From NCBI RefSeq assembly GCF_000217715.1, contig NC_015666.1, positions 226,270 to 290,269 on the forward strand: a stretch of DNA of 64,000 nucleotides, given 5' to 3'. Positions 36,176-44,816 of the stretch are shown one piece after another (positions within the stretch are counted from its first letter, which is position 1; every line of letters begins with the position of its first letter). The stretch comes from Halopiger xanaduensis SH-6 (lineage in GTDB: Archaea; Halobacteriota; Halobacteria; Halobacteriales; Natrialbaceae). Under the pieces are notes generated by a model. It was not told where the DNA came from. It saw only the letters and a list, made by a program, of their open reading frames with translations, and made no database searches. The translations under genes were made by a program, and so were the position numbers.

Positions 36176-38449
36176 ATGACGAACTCCGAAAACACCACAG
36201 ACTCCGACGACGCCGACGAACAGCGACGTCTCCACCATTCCCCCGTGAATGGAGAAGGTACCTATTTGATGCACAGTCGCGGTAACAAGGCCCTCGAGAA
36301 CCTCACAGTCAAAGAGTACAAGCTCAACGTGTCACCCGGCGTCAAGCAGCACGAAGATGTCGACCGCTTCACGGCTTCAGCCAAGTATTGGCTTGACCAA
36401 GTCCATGGCGTACCGGTCGCACAGGCCGGAAACCTCAGGGTGATTTCGATCACCAATCTCTCGCGAGACGTAGAGGTGTGGGGGAAGTCAGTCAGCCCGG
36501 AGTTCGTGCGCCATCGGACACTTGACCCGGCGATCTCGGAGGATAATGACGACCTCAAAGAGCTAGTACAGTCGGCACTCCGGCGTGCTATCCCTAAGGA
36601 CAAGTACAGCTTTCGATTCCTCAACGACGTCGTTCGTGAATCACCGGCATTCGTCGCCGAAAGTGGGAAGTTCGCCGCTCACCCGACCTACGACCTTCGT
36701 GTCCGAATCACGTCCGACGGAGTTCCACTGTTACACGTCGAGTCTGGGCACACACTCCGAGCGACGACGACCGTCGACCAGCTGATTGACGAGGGTGACG
36801 ACCCCAGCGGGATGAAGGTCGAGCATGACACGACTCACTACGATCAGCGAGGTAGTGGCGAGCTCGTGGGGTGGAGCGACAGTCAATACACGGATCATAT
36901 AGACGATGTTGGGAACAGCATATACGGCCTTCACGAAGGCGACGTTGAGGAGGAATTCCGAGAGCAACTCAAAGAGAAAGACCCCCGCCTCCTTCGAATA
37001 CGGTACGGAAACGATACCAAGTATCAGCTACCACATCTCCTCCTTCCAAGCCCGCGGTTAGAACAAATTGAAGAGCAAGACCGGGATTTCCACCAGCGTT
37101 ACAACGAGGAGAAAGGTCTCCTACCACAGAGGCGGCATATTCTAGCGTCCAACTTCGTCGAGGATTTGCAGGTTCTGCCAACGGTCGACATAGAGTTCCT
37201 TCCGGGGCCGACAAACTACGGGTACGAACTCACGCGAATCCGAGGCGAATCACCTCGCCTAGTCTTCGGTGGCGAAAATCGGCATACTATGCCCCGAAGG
37301 GGTCTTGTTGACCACGGCGTGTTCAACTCACCGGGCCAGTATCGGGTTGGTGTGCTCACCCCAGCAACCTCGATATTCGACGAGATTCGCGAGGAGTTCC
37401 TCCCGTTGCTTGTACGGCGTCTGCGTGAGATTGGAGCACCAGCCGCGGTGAAGAACTACACCTTCGAACTGGGTGACGTATCGACCTACACTGAGGCGGC
37501 CCACAGTGTCGATGAAGATACCGATGTCGTAGTCGCGGTCGTTCCCGATAAGGAACAAGCAGACTCCTTGCCCGGGATGGAGGATCCATTTGACGAGTTG
37601 AAACGGTCGCTGATGCGCAGAGGAATCCCCTCGCAGATGATGATGAAACCCACAATCGATGAGTTACTTGCAATCAACGCTTCAGCCGGGAATTTCTCCT
37701 TCATCAACGCGCTCAGCGCTATTGTGGCCAAGGCTGGAGGGACTCCATGGGTGATAGGAGACCTGCCCGGGCCGACGGACGCATTCATGGGACTGGACGT
37801 GACGAGGGACGAAAACAACCAGCATGCAGGGGCGAGCGCGAGTGTCGTCCTCAATAATGGTGCCGTGTTCGCAGCCGAATCAACGACTCTCCAGTCCGGG
37901 GAAAAGTTCCAAGCCGATCACATCAATCAGTTCATCCGCGATTTGGTTCACGATTTCGCCAGCTCCCACGAGGAAAACATTAGGCATGTCACCATTCTTC
38001 GTGACGGGAAAATACACGAGCAGGTGGACACAATTCGTGAAGGACTGAGCGGGATGGACATCGAATTCGACATGGTGGGCATTCGAAAGACCGGCCAGCC
38101 GCGCGTTACCACTCACGAGGACGATGAGTTCAAGATCGCGGACAAGGGGTTGGGATTCGTTGATACTGACCGAGAAGAATCGATACTCCACCCGTGGGGT
38201 GTCCCCGAAACGACGCAGGATAACCAACAGGGAACGCCACGCACGATTGGGATCGTGAAAGACAGTGGCCCGACCGACCTTCACACAATCACAGAACAAG
38301 TGTACTGGCTCACAGAGATGCACTTCGGGAGCCCTGCTCGCAGTACGCGGGAGCCCGTTCCAATCAAATACGCTGACGCCGCTGCAGACTACGTTCGGAA
38401 AGGATTTGTCGCACCCGGTGAGGTAATCCACGGGCCGGCGTATCTATAA
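36176..38449 (+). CDS. Long prokaryotic Argonaute with complete DEDD site
   Basis: A 757-residue pAgo, likely using a nucleic-acid guide to cut complementary DNA or RNA. The PIWI half is clear: GLDVTRD (D541), QSGEKF (E576, glutamate finger), ILRDGKI (D610) and KYADAAADYV (D734), which align with the DEDD catalytic tetrad of NgAgo-type proteins. The MID region has a guide-5'-phosphate pocket: PFDELKRSL, Gln in IPSQMMM, and IVAKAGGTPW. The N-terminal half is less conserved; a PAZ-like region is inferred from length. Its GC is visibly lower than upstream genes. ATG 36176 is chosen over the in-frame codon at 36104 inside the preceding gene. The gap to the PLD gene is 31 bases. No intergenic promoter stands out. 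Confidence 0.9.
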   Translation: MTNSENTTDSDDADEQRRLHHSPVNGEGTYLMHSRGNKALENLTVKEYKLNVSPGVKQHEDVDRFTASAKYWLDQVHGVPVAQAGNLRVISITNLSRDVEVWGKSVSPEFVRHRTLDPAISEDNDDLKELVQSALRRAIPKDKYSFRFLNDVVRESPAFVAESGKFAAHPTYDLRVRITSDGVPLLHVESGHTLRATTTVDQLIDEGDDPSGMKVEHDTTHYDQRGSGELVGWSDSQYTDHIDDVGNSIYGLHEGDVEEEFREQLKEKDPRLLRIRYGNDTKYQLPHLLLPSPRLEQIEEQDRDFHQRYNEEKGLLPQRRHILASNFVEDLQVLPTVDIEFLPGPTNYGYELTRIRGESPRLVFGGENRHTMPRRGLVDHGVFNSPGQYRVGVLTPATSIFDEIREEFLPLLVRRLREIGAPAAVKNYTFELGDVSTYTEAAHSVDEDTDVVVAVVPDKEQADSLPGMEDPFDELKRSLMRRGIPSQMMMKPTIDELLAINASAGNFSFINALSAIVAKAGGTPWVIGDLPGPTDAFMGLDVTRDENNQHAGASASVVLNNGAVFAAESTTLQSGEKFQADHINQFIRDLVHDFASSHEENIRHVTILRDGKIHEQVDTIREGLSGMDIEFDMVGIRKTGQPRVTTHEDDEFKIADKGLGFVDTDREESILHPWGVPETTQDNQQGTPRTIGIVKDSGPTDLHTITEQVYWLTEMHFGSPARSTREPVPIKYADAAADYVRKGFVAPGEVIHGPAYL

Positions 38450-38576
38450 CTCTCTAGAACGCGGGAGGCACCGATAGGAGGTGAAATGAATCGCTGACGG
38501 GCCTCCTGTGCCCGGCAGCCGTCCCTCTTTTAAACGGATTTTACATTCATAAGCGAGGACGGGTGACGGGGGTGGT

Positions 38577-39164
38577 GTGACTGACTCCGAACGCTTCATC
38601 GGGATCAAAGTCAATCCCGATACGAAAACGCGGTGGCAGCAGGCCGCCGAAGAGAACCCCGAGTACCGCTCGCTGACGCACCTCATCGCCGTGGCCGTCG
38701 AAGCCGAACTCGGCGAGCAACCCGACACTGGTGGCGAAGTCGACGTCGACATGAACGGCGTCCACGAGCGGCTGGACAGCATCCGCGACGAGATGCGGGA
38801 GATGGCCGACACCATCGACGAGACGTACATGCTCGCCCGCAACGAGGAGATGGCCGACTACACCGAACTCAAGGCTCTCGTGCAGGATTTGATCCCGACC
38901 GGTGAACGTGAGGAGATCCTCAAGCGAACGCCCGAGAAGCCGCCGATGGAGACACCGGAGGACGAACTGGAGGACGTGATCGGGCGCACCGGGAGCGCGT
39001 CGCATCTCGCCCGCCTCCTGCAGAATGAGGGATACACCCCCATCGAGATCAAGGGCGTCATCGAGCAGTTGGCGGACGACGTGAAGGGCATCGAAGCGAC
39101 GTTCGCGCGCCCGCAGGAGCAGTCCGACAAGCGCATCTACCGAGTGGAGGGATACGATGGTTGA
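38577..39164 (+). CDS. Ribbon-helix-helix-like protein paired with integrase
   Basis: A 195-residue protein with GTG start. The N-terminus (RFIGIKVNPDTKTRWQQAAE, then SLTHLIAVAVEAEL) looks like a ribbon-helix-helix DNA-binding domain. A coiled-coil segment follows (HERLDSIRDEMREMADTI), then a C-terminal winged-helix-like part (TGSASHLARLLQNEGYTPIE). It overlaps the integrase by 8 bases and shares its strand, an arrangement found in haloarchaeal integrating elements. It may control integration or segregation of the element. Confidence 0.65.
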   Translation: MTDSERFIGIKVNPDTKTRWQQAAEENPEYRSLTHLIAVAVEAELGEQPDTGGEVDVDMNGVHERLDSIRDEMREMADTIDETYMLARNEEMADYTELKALVQDLIPTGEREEILKRTPEKPPMETPEDELEDVIGRTGSASHLARLLQNEGYTPIEIKGVIEQLADDVKGIEATFARPQEQSDKRIYRVEGYDG

Positions 39165-40194
39165 GGCGCGTCGGATTCCGGGAGCCGCCGTCAAGCCGCA
39201 CGAGCCCTACGTCGAGGAGTTCGGCGAGCGGAACGCCGAGATTCTGAGTGGGTTCCGAGCCTCGATGAAGCGTACACAGGCAGAGGGGAGTGCGCAGACG
39301 TGGATCAGCGGCGCGGTGACGTGCGCCCGGTGGCTCGAGGAGCACTACGGCATCAATCTCGAGGAGGCGAACCGGTCTGACCTCGACGACTACCTCGAGT
39401 ACATCAGCGGCGAGTTCGAGAGTACGGAGACGCTCGGGGGGAAACTCGACAGCGTGCGCCACCTCTATGACTGGATGTACAGGAAGGGGGTTGTTGACGA
39501 CGACCCGACGACTGCGTTCGACTGGGAGAACTATGTCAACGGGAAGTCCCGCACCTTGCAGGCGGAGGCGCTGAACCAGAACAAGGATTACGTCGCCATC
39601 CCGCGGGAGGAAGTCGAAGAGTTGTGGCAGGACGACGCTCTCCCGTCACCGGCTCTGCGCAACGAGATCCTTATCCGGTTGCTGTGGTACACGGGGATGC
39701 GTTCGTCCGAGATCGTGCGCGTCAAAATCGGCGACATCGACCGTGACGAGGGCCGAATCCGGATTTACGCCAAGAAGACGGATGACTACCGCGACGTGTG
39801 GTACCCGGTCAATCGGATGGAGCCGCTGCTGAACGAGTGGTTGGGTTACAGGCGGTCGGCGTTGTCACCTTACGCGGACGAGTCGCCCTACCTGTTGTTG
39901 ACACATCAGGCGGAGCAGATGCGGGCGTCGCACGTGTCGCGGATCGTCAAGGACGCGGCGCGGAATGCGGGAATCAACGAGGTGTTGTACGTTGACGCAG
40001 CGGGGAAGAAGCGGTGGAAGGTCACTGGCCACACCCTTCGGCACTCGTTCGCGACACACCACGCAAACGTGCTGGAGACGCCGATCCACATTCTGCAGGA
40101 CGTGATGGGGCACGACAAGATCGAGACGACGCGGAAGTACATCAGCGAGGACAAGGAGGCGCAGCGTCGCGCGATGCAGGAGCCGTGGGAGTGA
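39157..40194 (+). CDS. Tyrosine recombinase / integrase
   Basis: A 345-residue integrase of the lambda/XerD family. The N-terminal SAM-like DNA-binding domain (about 20-110) is followed by the catalytic domain with all residues: Arg in TGMRSSE (R182), a Lys in YAKKTDD, HTLRHSFATHH (H292, R295), GHDKIETTRKYI (H319, Y328). A strong ribosome-binding site GGAGGG lies at 39147-39152. It is intact and probably active. A tRNA 3'-end fragment 2.7 kb downstream (42874-42903) may belong to its attachment system. Confidence 0.92.
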   Translation: MVEARRIPGAAVKPHEPYVEEFGERNAEILSGFRASMKRTQAEGSAQTWISGAVTCARWLEEHYGINLEEANRSDLDDYLEYISGEFESTETLGGKLDSVRHLYDWMYRKGVVDDDPTTAFDWENYVNGKSRTLQAEALNQNKDYVAIPREEVEELWQDDALPSPALRNEILIRLLWYTGMRSSEIVRVKIGDIDRDEGRIRIYAKKTDDYRDVWYPVNRMEPLLNEWLGYRRSALSPYADESPYLLLTHQAEQMRASHVSRIVKDAARNAGINEVLYVDAAGKKRWKVTGHTLRHSFATHHANVLETPIHILQDVMGHDKIETTRKYISEDKEAQRRAMQEPWE

Positions 40195-40264
40195 CTCGCC
40201 GCGCCGTCGGCAGGTTTTGAACGCGGACGTTTAACTGAGTGGGGTGGTTCAGATTGCGGTGCAA

Positions 40265-40720
40265 ATGATCGAGAAACCGGACGACGAGACGTGGTACGAG
40301 TACCTGTACACCGACGAAATTAGCCGTGATGAGCGCAGCGAACTGCGCGACGAGTGGCGCGAGCTGATGGCGGACGAGGCGCGCGAGATTCTCGAAGACA
40401 GCGAATTGGATGAGTCCCGGTACGAGGTGGAGGTCACCACCAATATGTACGTCGGTGCGGACGATGAGTGGCTGATGGATGACCGGGAGGATGCGAAGGA
40501 GTTGCGTGACGTCCTCGACCGCGAGATCGGCGACGAGTCTGTGGGGGCGTTTGTCACGCCGCGCTCCTCGGAGGGCGAGATCGCGGATATTCCCGAGCCG
40601 GATCACGTCCCCGTGGACGAGTACGAGGTCTTCGTCGAGTTGGAGCAAGTGCAGGAGAGCATCGATGGGGGTCTTCAGGCTGCGAAAGAGAAGATGAACG
40701 AAGCTGTCGGGAGTGAGTGA
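40265..40720 (+). CDS. Acidic hypothetical protein
   Basis: About 151 residues, extremely acidic and helical (DEISRDERSELRDEWREL, MADEAREILEDSELDESRYEV), with a beta segment VEVTTNMYVGADDEW and later DREIGDESVGAFVT. I recognise no family. An alternative GTG start lies at 40244. Neighbouring small genes and the integrase suggest cargo or virus-derived DNA. Confidence 0.55.
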   Translation: MIEKPDDETWYEYLYTDEISRDERSELRDEWRELMADEAREILEDSELDESRYEVEVTTNMYVGADDEWLMDDREDAKELRDVLDREIGDESVGAFVTPRSSEGEIADIPEPDHVPVDEYEVFVELEQVQESIDGGLQAAKEKMNEAVGSE

Positions 40721-40722
40721 CG

Positions 40723-40968
40723 ATGGCGGGCGAAGAGGACGCGATGTGGGAGCTGTCGGAGGAATTGCGCGAGCGCGTTGATGACCCGGACGGCGTGTCG
40801 TCAGGGCAGCTGGACGGCGAAAGTGCGTACATCGTTCCCGCAGAGACGGAGGCAGAGGCCGAGGAAATTGCGGAGTGGGACGTGGACGCAGCTGACGACG
40901 CTGAGGTGATGCAGACTCGCGTGGTTGACACCGAGTACGGTGTCGCGTTCATCGTCGAAGACGAGTGA
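40723..40968 (+). CDS. Small acidic hypothetical protein
   Basis: About 81 residues, Glu/Asp-rich (SEELRERVDDPDGVSSGQLD, ETEAEAEEIAEWDVDAADD), ending VAFIVEDE. The start lies 2 bases after the preceding stop, so they are probably cotranslated. No recognised domain. Confidence 0.5.
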   Translation: MAGEEDAMWELSEELRERVDDPDGVSSGQLDGESAYIVPAETEAEAEEIAEWDVDAADDAEVMQTRVVDTEYGVAFIVEDE

Positions 40969-40974
40969 CAGCGG

Positions 40975-41295
40975 TCAATCGTTGGACTCAACCAACCCTT
41001 GTGCCTCTTCGGTTGAGACGGGGATGTTCTCTACGCGGCCGATCACGCGCCACGGTTCGTTGACGTCGGATTCGGCGAGGGTGCGAGCCAGTTCGTCCTC
41101 ATCGTCGGCGTCGTAGGCGCTGGTGGCGACGTCCTCGTAGCGCCCCATCACGTCTTGTGCGGCTTCGCGTTCGTCGGGAGAGAAGTGCCAATCTTCTCCG
41201 GTAGGGGTCTTCACCGACAGTTTCGTTCCGAGCGGGGTTTCGTACACCTTGAGTTCGCCGCCTTCGAGGATGTCGAGGGCTTCGTCGAGGTTCAT
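40975..41295 (-). CDS. Small hypothetical protein
   Basis: About 106 residues, starting MNLDEALDILEGG. Short strands (KVYETPLGTKLSVKT, EDWHFSPDEREAAQDVM) and an acidic middle (AYDADDEDELARTL) lead to EPWRVIGRVENIPVS. Start at 41295 is preferred over 41316. It is convergent with the gene ending at 40968. Unknown family. Confidence 0.5.
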   Translation of the reverse strand: MNLDEALDILEGGELKVYETPLGTKLSVKTPTGEDWHFSPDEREAAQDVMGRYEDVATSAYDADDEDELARTLAESDVNEPWRVIGRVENIPVSTEEAQGLVESND

Positions 41296-41433
41296 ACTCG
41301 GGTGGGCTGTAGGCAATCCAGTTGAGGTTTTAGAAATAGGCTCAATCTTCTACTAGATCCGCGGTTCGTGAACCGGATAGCCCCGGCAACAACGTAACTT
41401 CCCGACAGGCCGCGCGGCCTGCCCGAGTGTGGG

Positions 41434-41712
41434 TTAATCCGTGGACTCGTCCAACCACTTCCAGACTTCTTCGCGCGCGCGGCTCGGGTACGCCCACGTG
41501 TCGTCGTAGTCCGGGCGCTCGGGATCGCGGCAGCTGAAGGCCCACGTCTGCGTCCAGTCCTCCACGTGGATGATGGTCTCTCCACGCTCGGCGGTGAAGC
41601 CGGGGCCGCCGCCCTCGCCCTCAACCTCGCCGTAGGTGATGCTGAATCCTTCTTCGCCGAGATCGTCGATGAGGTGCTGGAGGTGATCCGGGAAGTCGCC
41701 GTAGCGAGTCAC
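41434..41712 (-). CDS. Small hypothetical protein (pairs with next gene)
   Basis: A 92-residue protein with GTG start, overlapping the gene ending at 41709 by 4 bases. Its pattern (HLQHLIDDLGEEGFSITYGE, then a Gly-rich turn, WTQTWAFSCRDPERPDYD, REEVWKWLDES) suggests a compact alpha/beta domain. I do not recognise it. Confidence 0.5.
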   Translation of the reverse strand: MTRYGDFPDHLQHLIDDLGEEGFSITYGEVEGEGGGPGFTAERGETIIHVEDWTQTWAFSCRDPERPDYDDTWAYPSRAREEVWKWLDESTD

Positions 41713-42038
41713 GCGTCACCACCGGCCTCGACAGCCTCGAGGTAACCGACCGCCATTTGCGCGGCGTCGCGTGGCGAGTCGAACCGAGGGTCACGGTCAC
41801 CGTCGTCACTCGCGACGTACTTCCCGGCGTGTTCGTAGACGGAGACGCCAGTCTCGATGTCGAACACGTAGTCACCGGTAAGCTGGTTCCCGGCCTCGAT
41901 ACGACGGCCGGCGCGACGCCACCTCCGCGCGACTTCGCGGATGGCGTCGGACTCGATGGCGTCGATGTCACACGTCTCGACGCGTCGCGGCTGGTTGGAA
42001 TTCCTGTCGTCGCTATCGTGCAGGTTCTCGCGTACCAC
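41709..42038 (-). CDS. Small hypothetical protein
   Basis: A 109-residue protein with GTG start. The core (REVARRWRRAGRRIEAGNQL, then DYVFDIETGVSVYEHAGKYV) has a basic helix followed by acidic strands. It ends in the 4-base overlap with the next gene, so the pair is cotranslated. No recognised family. Confidence 0.5.
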   Translation of the reverse strand: MVRENLHDSDDRNSNQPRRVETCDIDAIESDAIREVARRWRRAGRRIEAGNQLTGDYVFDIETGVSVYEHAGKYVASDDGDRDPRFDSPRDAAQMAVGYLEAVEAGGDA

Positions 42039-42115
42039 TGCACTTTACCGGGACTGTGCTCCCCGCGGATAAATGTAGCAACGGGCGGGGGTTCGACAGA
42101 ATGAGGTGAAGGGGA

Positions 42116-42412
42116 TCAGCCCGCCAACGCGAGGGTGAACCCCGCCCCAACCCCGCCGTCAGAAGGGCGGTCATCGGTGAAGTCGTCGAGCGCGGTCTGG
42201 CTTGAATGCATTCGCTTGCGGACAAGCGGTGCATCCAGTTCCATCGCCGCGTACTGGAGTGCGTGCTCCGTGTACCAGTCACGCTCCCGGTCAAGCATCC
42301 ACGCGTCGCCGACGCAAACGAACGGATACCTGTACGTCCGCGCCTGCTTCTTCGGGGATGTAACCACTTCTGCGCTCTCGCCGTCCTTCTTCAGCCACGT
42401 TCCGTATTTCAC
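42116..42412 (-). CDS. Small hypothetical protein
   Basis: A 98-residue protein with GTG start at 42412, overlapping the upstream gene's stop by 4 bases. It contains KYGTWLKKDGESAEVVTS, RYPFVCVGDAWMLDRERDWY and a C-terminal acidic/Gly tail. Its charge is less acidic than neighbours. No family recognised. Confidence 0.45.
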   Translation of the reverse strand: MKYGTWLKKDGESAEVVTSPKKQARTYRYPFVCVGDAWMLDRERDWYTEHALQYAAMELDAPLVRKRMHSSQTALDDFTDDRPSDGGVGAGFTLALAG

Positions 42413-42798
42413 GCCTCTTCACCCGCCTCTTCGGCGGCCAGCGCGTGATTGTACCAGTCGTCCACCACCCCGACGTAGACCTCGTGAAAGGCTTGTGTCG
42501 CATCACGGGTGTTGGTCGGCGCAGCAGCTGTCCAGTCGACTTCAAACTCGTCGACGAGGTCTCCAGCCGGGCGGCGGATCTCCACCCGATGGCGCTCGTC
42601 CTCCCCGTCGATGAACGTCGCTTCGGCGCGGAGTGTAAATCGACCGTGAGGCCCGCCAATCCGCATCAGCAGCGACACTGCCAGTTGGTCGCCTCTAACC
42701 TCTTGTGGGCGAATTCGGTAGTCCTCGACGTAGGCGTCGCCCTCGAAGCCGTCGAATGTTCGAAGCCTGTTCGTGTTGATCGGATGGTTCTCGTTCAT
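42409..42798 (-). CDS. Small hypothetical protein
   Basis: A 129-residue protein with ATG start. It is beta-rich in the middle (QLAVSLLMRIGGPHGRFTLR, EATFIDGEDERHRVEI) and helical at the end (AFHEVYVGVVDDWYNHALAA). The stop overlaps the following gene's start by 4 bases. No known domain. Confidence 0.45.
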   Translation of the reverse strand: MNENHPINTNRLRTFDGFEGDAYVEDYRIRPQEVRGDQLAVSLLMRIGGPHGRFTLRAEATFIDGEDERHRVEIRRPAGDLVDEFEVDWTAAAPTNTRDATQAFHEVYVGVVDDWYNHALAAEEAGEEA

Positions 42799-42873
42799 AG
42801 TCTCGAGCCGTGTTGTAGCTGTCTCGCGTGCGTGTCGCGTCTAAATCACCTCTGTAGCGTCGTTCTCGTCTGA

Positions 42874-42903
42874 AGCTCGCCGGGGGAGTCGAACCCCCGA
42901 GAT
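42874..42903 (-). pseudogene. tRNA 3'-end fragment (T arm plus acceptor), att-like
   Basis: The reverse complement reads a perfect T arm GGGGG-TTCGACT-CCCCC (42882-42898) followed by a 7-base acceptor strand GGCGAGC (42875-42881) and a U discriminator. TTCGA in the loop is the universal tRNA consensus. No matching 5' acceptor (GCTCGCC) occurs within 100 bases, and the upstream anticodon-like stem is not valid (no U33). So this is a 3'-half remnant, as left at an attachment site when an element integrates into a tRNA gene. The parent tRNA is not in this window. Confidence 0.6.
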
Positions 42904-42929
42904 GGCCGCCGGGTCGGCCGCGAGTGAGA

Positions 42930-43202
42930 TCAGATCGTGTAGACGGAGTATTTCTGTATCTCGTCGTTACTCATCGTCCAGCCCGAATCGCCGTCGCCCA
43001 TTCGCCAGCCGATGTGCGGCTTCAGTTGGATGATGATCTCGCCATCGCACGCGTGATGGTGGGCCTCAACACAGTTGTTCGACATTCCGATTACCTCGTC
43101 AGCATCCGAGACGATGTTCCGATTTCCCTCGTCACCGTGACGGAGTTGCTTCGCGATCTCCTCCATCGGTGGGGCATCCGGGTTCGTGTCGTAGTCAGTC
43201 AT
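42930..43202 (-). CDS. Small hypothetical protein with His/Cys cluster
   Basis: A 90-residue protein with ATG start. A short motif NNCVEAHHHACDGE could bind a metal. It continues IIIQLKPHIGWRMGDGDSGW. It overlaps the gene to its right by 8 bases, so they are cotranscribed. No family recognised. Confidence 0.45.
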   Translation of the reverse strand: MTDYDTNPDAPPMEEIAKQLRHGDEGNRNIVSDADEVIGMSNNCVEAHHHACDGEIIIQLKPHIGWRMGDGDSGWTMSNDEIQKYSVYTI

Positions 43203-43647
43203 CGCTACTACTGCTCTCGCGAGCGAGTTCTTCCCGCATCAGCTCGGTGGCTTCAGCATCCCGCTCCACCTTGATATACGACTTCTCAAGCACCGGCGCG
43301 AAGCTCGTGAGGACGTCGCGCACGTCGCCGACGTATGTCGCGTTTTCGTCCATCGGGCCGACCGTACGCTGCTGGATTACCGCACTCTCTCGCAGCAGGT
43401 GAATACCGAGGGTGAGATAGGGCTCGTCGCTCCCCGTCGCTGGGATGGATGCTTCCAGACGCGACCCCCACTTGTTCTCGAGGAGTTCGTCGAACGCGTC
43501 GTACTCTGGGTCGCCCCACTCGTACTCGTTCGCAGGCTCGAGGCGGAATCGGATTTCGTCGTGGATTTGCTGGGCTGCCTCTACAGCGTCGAGACCAGCC
43601 AGTTCGTTCTCGTTCTGTGCTTCCGGATTGTCGTCGTTGTCGCTCAT
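43195..43647 (-). CDS. Small hypothetical protein
   Basis: A 150-residue acidic protein with ATG start. It has a helical N-terminus (NELAGLDAVEAAQQIHDEIR), a compact middle (PEYDAFDELLENKWGSRLEA), a strand (EPYLTLGIHLLRESAVIQ) and a helical end. It heads the minus-strand run of small genes. No family recognised. Confidence 0.5.
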   Translation of the reverse strand: MSDNDDNPEAQNENELAGLDAVEAAQQIHDEIRFRLEPANEYEWGDPEYDAFDELLENKWGSRLEASIPATGSDEPYLTLGIHLLRESAVIQQRTVGPMDENATYVGDVRDVLTSFAPVLEKSYIKVERDAEATELMREELARESSSSDD

Positions 43648-43855
43648 AGCAGATCACTTGATTTGGCAGCGTCACCTCCATCGCGGCGTCTTTCTCCTCT
43701 CAAGAATGGATTGGGCCGAAGGAGTAGATAAACGGATTGTTGAGGAGGGTGTTTACCGGAAGGTACAGGCGTTATCGAAGCCGATTAAAGGTTTTTACTG
43801 CAGAGAATGGACGCTTCAGAACCCCTTGGGCTGGCTCCAATTCGACTGTCGGCCC

Positions 43856-44737
43856 CTACTCGACGTTTGCTCTCTCCGAAAGGGGCTCCGCTACCTCTGG
43901 AGTGGCTTCAATTCGTCTTTCCGCCTGATCAAAATCGTCCCGGCAAGAGTACACGAAACGGTTTGACCGCTGAACTTGCAGATCACGCTGGAAAACCACA
44001 TTTTCTCGGTCAGTGGTGTTCGACACTTCCGGCAGGTCAGGGTACACACTAGGCTCTACGATCAACAGAAGCATCCACGGAGTCAAGGGGAAGTAGATTT
44101 GTACACCTCGATTCCGCAACCCAAGATTTCCGTAGGGCCCGAAGTCCAGTTCATTATGCCTGACTGCGGGGAAATCGGAGGTGTAGTATGGTAGATCGGT
44201 TTCGTTCAGGAAGAGGTGCCAATCTAATGCCGCGATTATATTCGCGAAGTCGCTACTGGCGTCCTTGATCAGGTTGTTCTGCAACTCTCTCAACGATTCC
44301 TCGTCCTTCATCTCATCGAGTTCCGTCTTGAACTCTTCCGGCATGTTCTCTCGTCCGATACTCTCCTCGATACCTTCAACCATACCTCGCATCGACGACC
44401 TCGACCCTCGTGTTCTGACCATCTGCACTCCAAGAAAAAGGGCGATGGTTACTTTCTCTGCCTCGGTAAGACAAGAGATCGATTGGTTGTCGACTATCTT
44501 CTCGTACGGAGTGCCGACGCGTCCTTCCAAATTCTCCAAGAAGTTCTCCATCTCTGGAACCAGCTCGGTCTTTCCGTCGTAGAAGAAGTCCTCGGCTGCG
44601 GTACTGTCGACACCGGTTGGGAAACTCCGCTTATTCTGCTTGTCGTAGCAGTAGACAGAGTTCTCGTCGGGATCGGTCGAGAATCTCCGAAGGTGAAGGC
44701 GGGGTACGTAGTGCTGGGAGACCTTCTCGTCCCTCAT
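43856..44737 (-). CDS. DUF4238-like protein
   Basis: A 293-residue protein beginning MRDEKVSQHYVPRLHLRRFS, which matches the SQHYVPR-x-L start of the DUF4238 family, known from bacteria and mobile elements. Further features: YCYDKQNKRSFPTGVDSTAA, the aromatic strand DWHLFLNETDLPYYTSDFPA (conserved SDxP motif), and IYFPLTPWMLLLI. Function is unknown, although homologues occur near restriction and defence genes. GC is clearly lower than in the core region, which suggests recent transfer. Confidence 0.7.
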   Translation of the reverse strand: MRDEKVSQHYVPRLHLRRFSTDPDENSVYCYDKQNKRSFPTGVDSTAAEDFFYDGKTELVPEMENFLENLEGRVGTPYEKIVDNQSISCLTEAEKVTIALFLGVQMVRTRGSRSSMRGMVEGIEESIGRENMPEEFKTELDEMKDEESLRELQNNLIKDASSDFANIIAALDWHLFLNETDLPYYTSDFPAVRHNELDFGPYGNLGLRNRGVQIYFPLTPWMLLLIVEPSVYPDLPEVSNTTDRENVVFQRDLQVQRSNRFVYSCRDDFDQAERRIEATPEVAEPLSERANVE

Positions 44738-44816
44738 ATTGTGAAGTACTCTACGCTATTATGATAAATCCATTATGACTATCCCACCGCCTCTTCGCGG
44801 TGACTCTTTGACCGCC

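Noticed and set aside
42870..42960. A complete tRNA gene at this site
   Set aside because: Only the T arm and acceptor 3' strand are present; the anticodon-like stem has no valid 7-base loop with U33 and no 5' acceptor strand exists.
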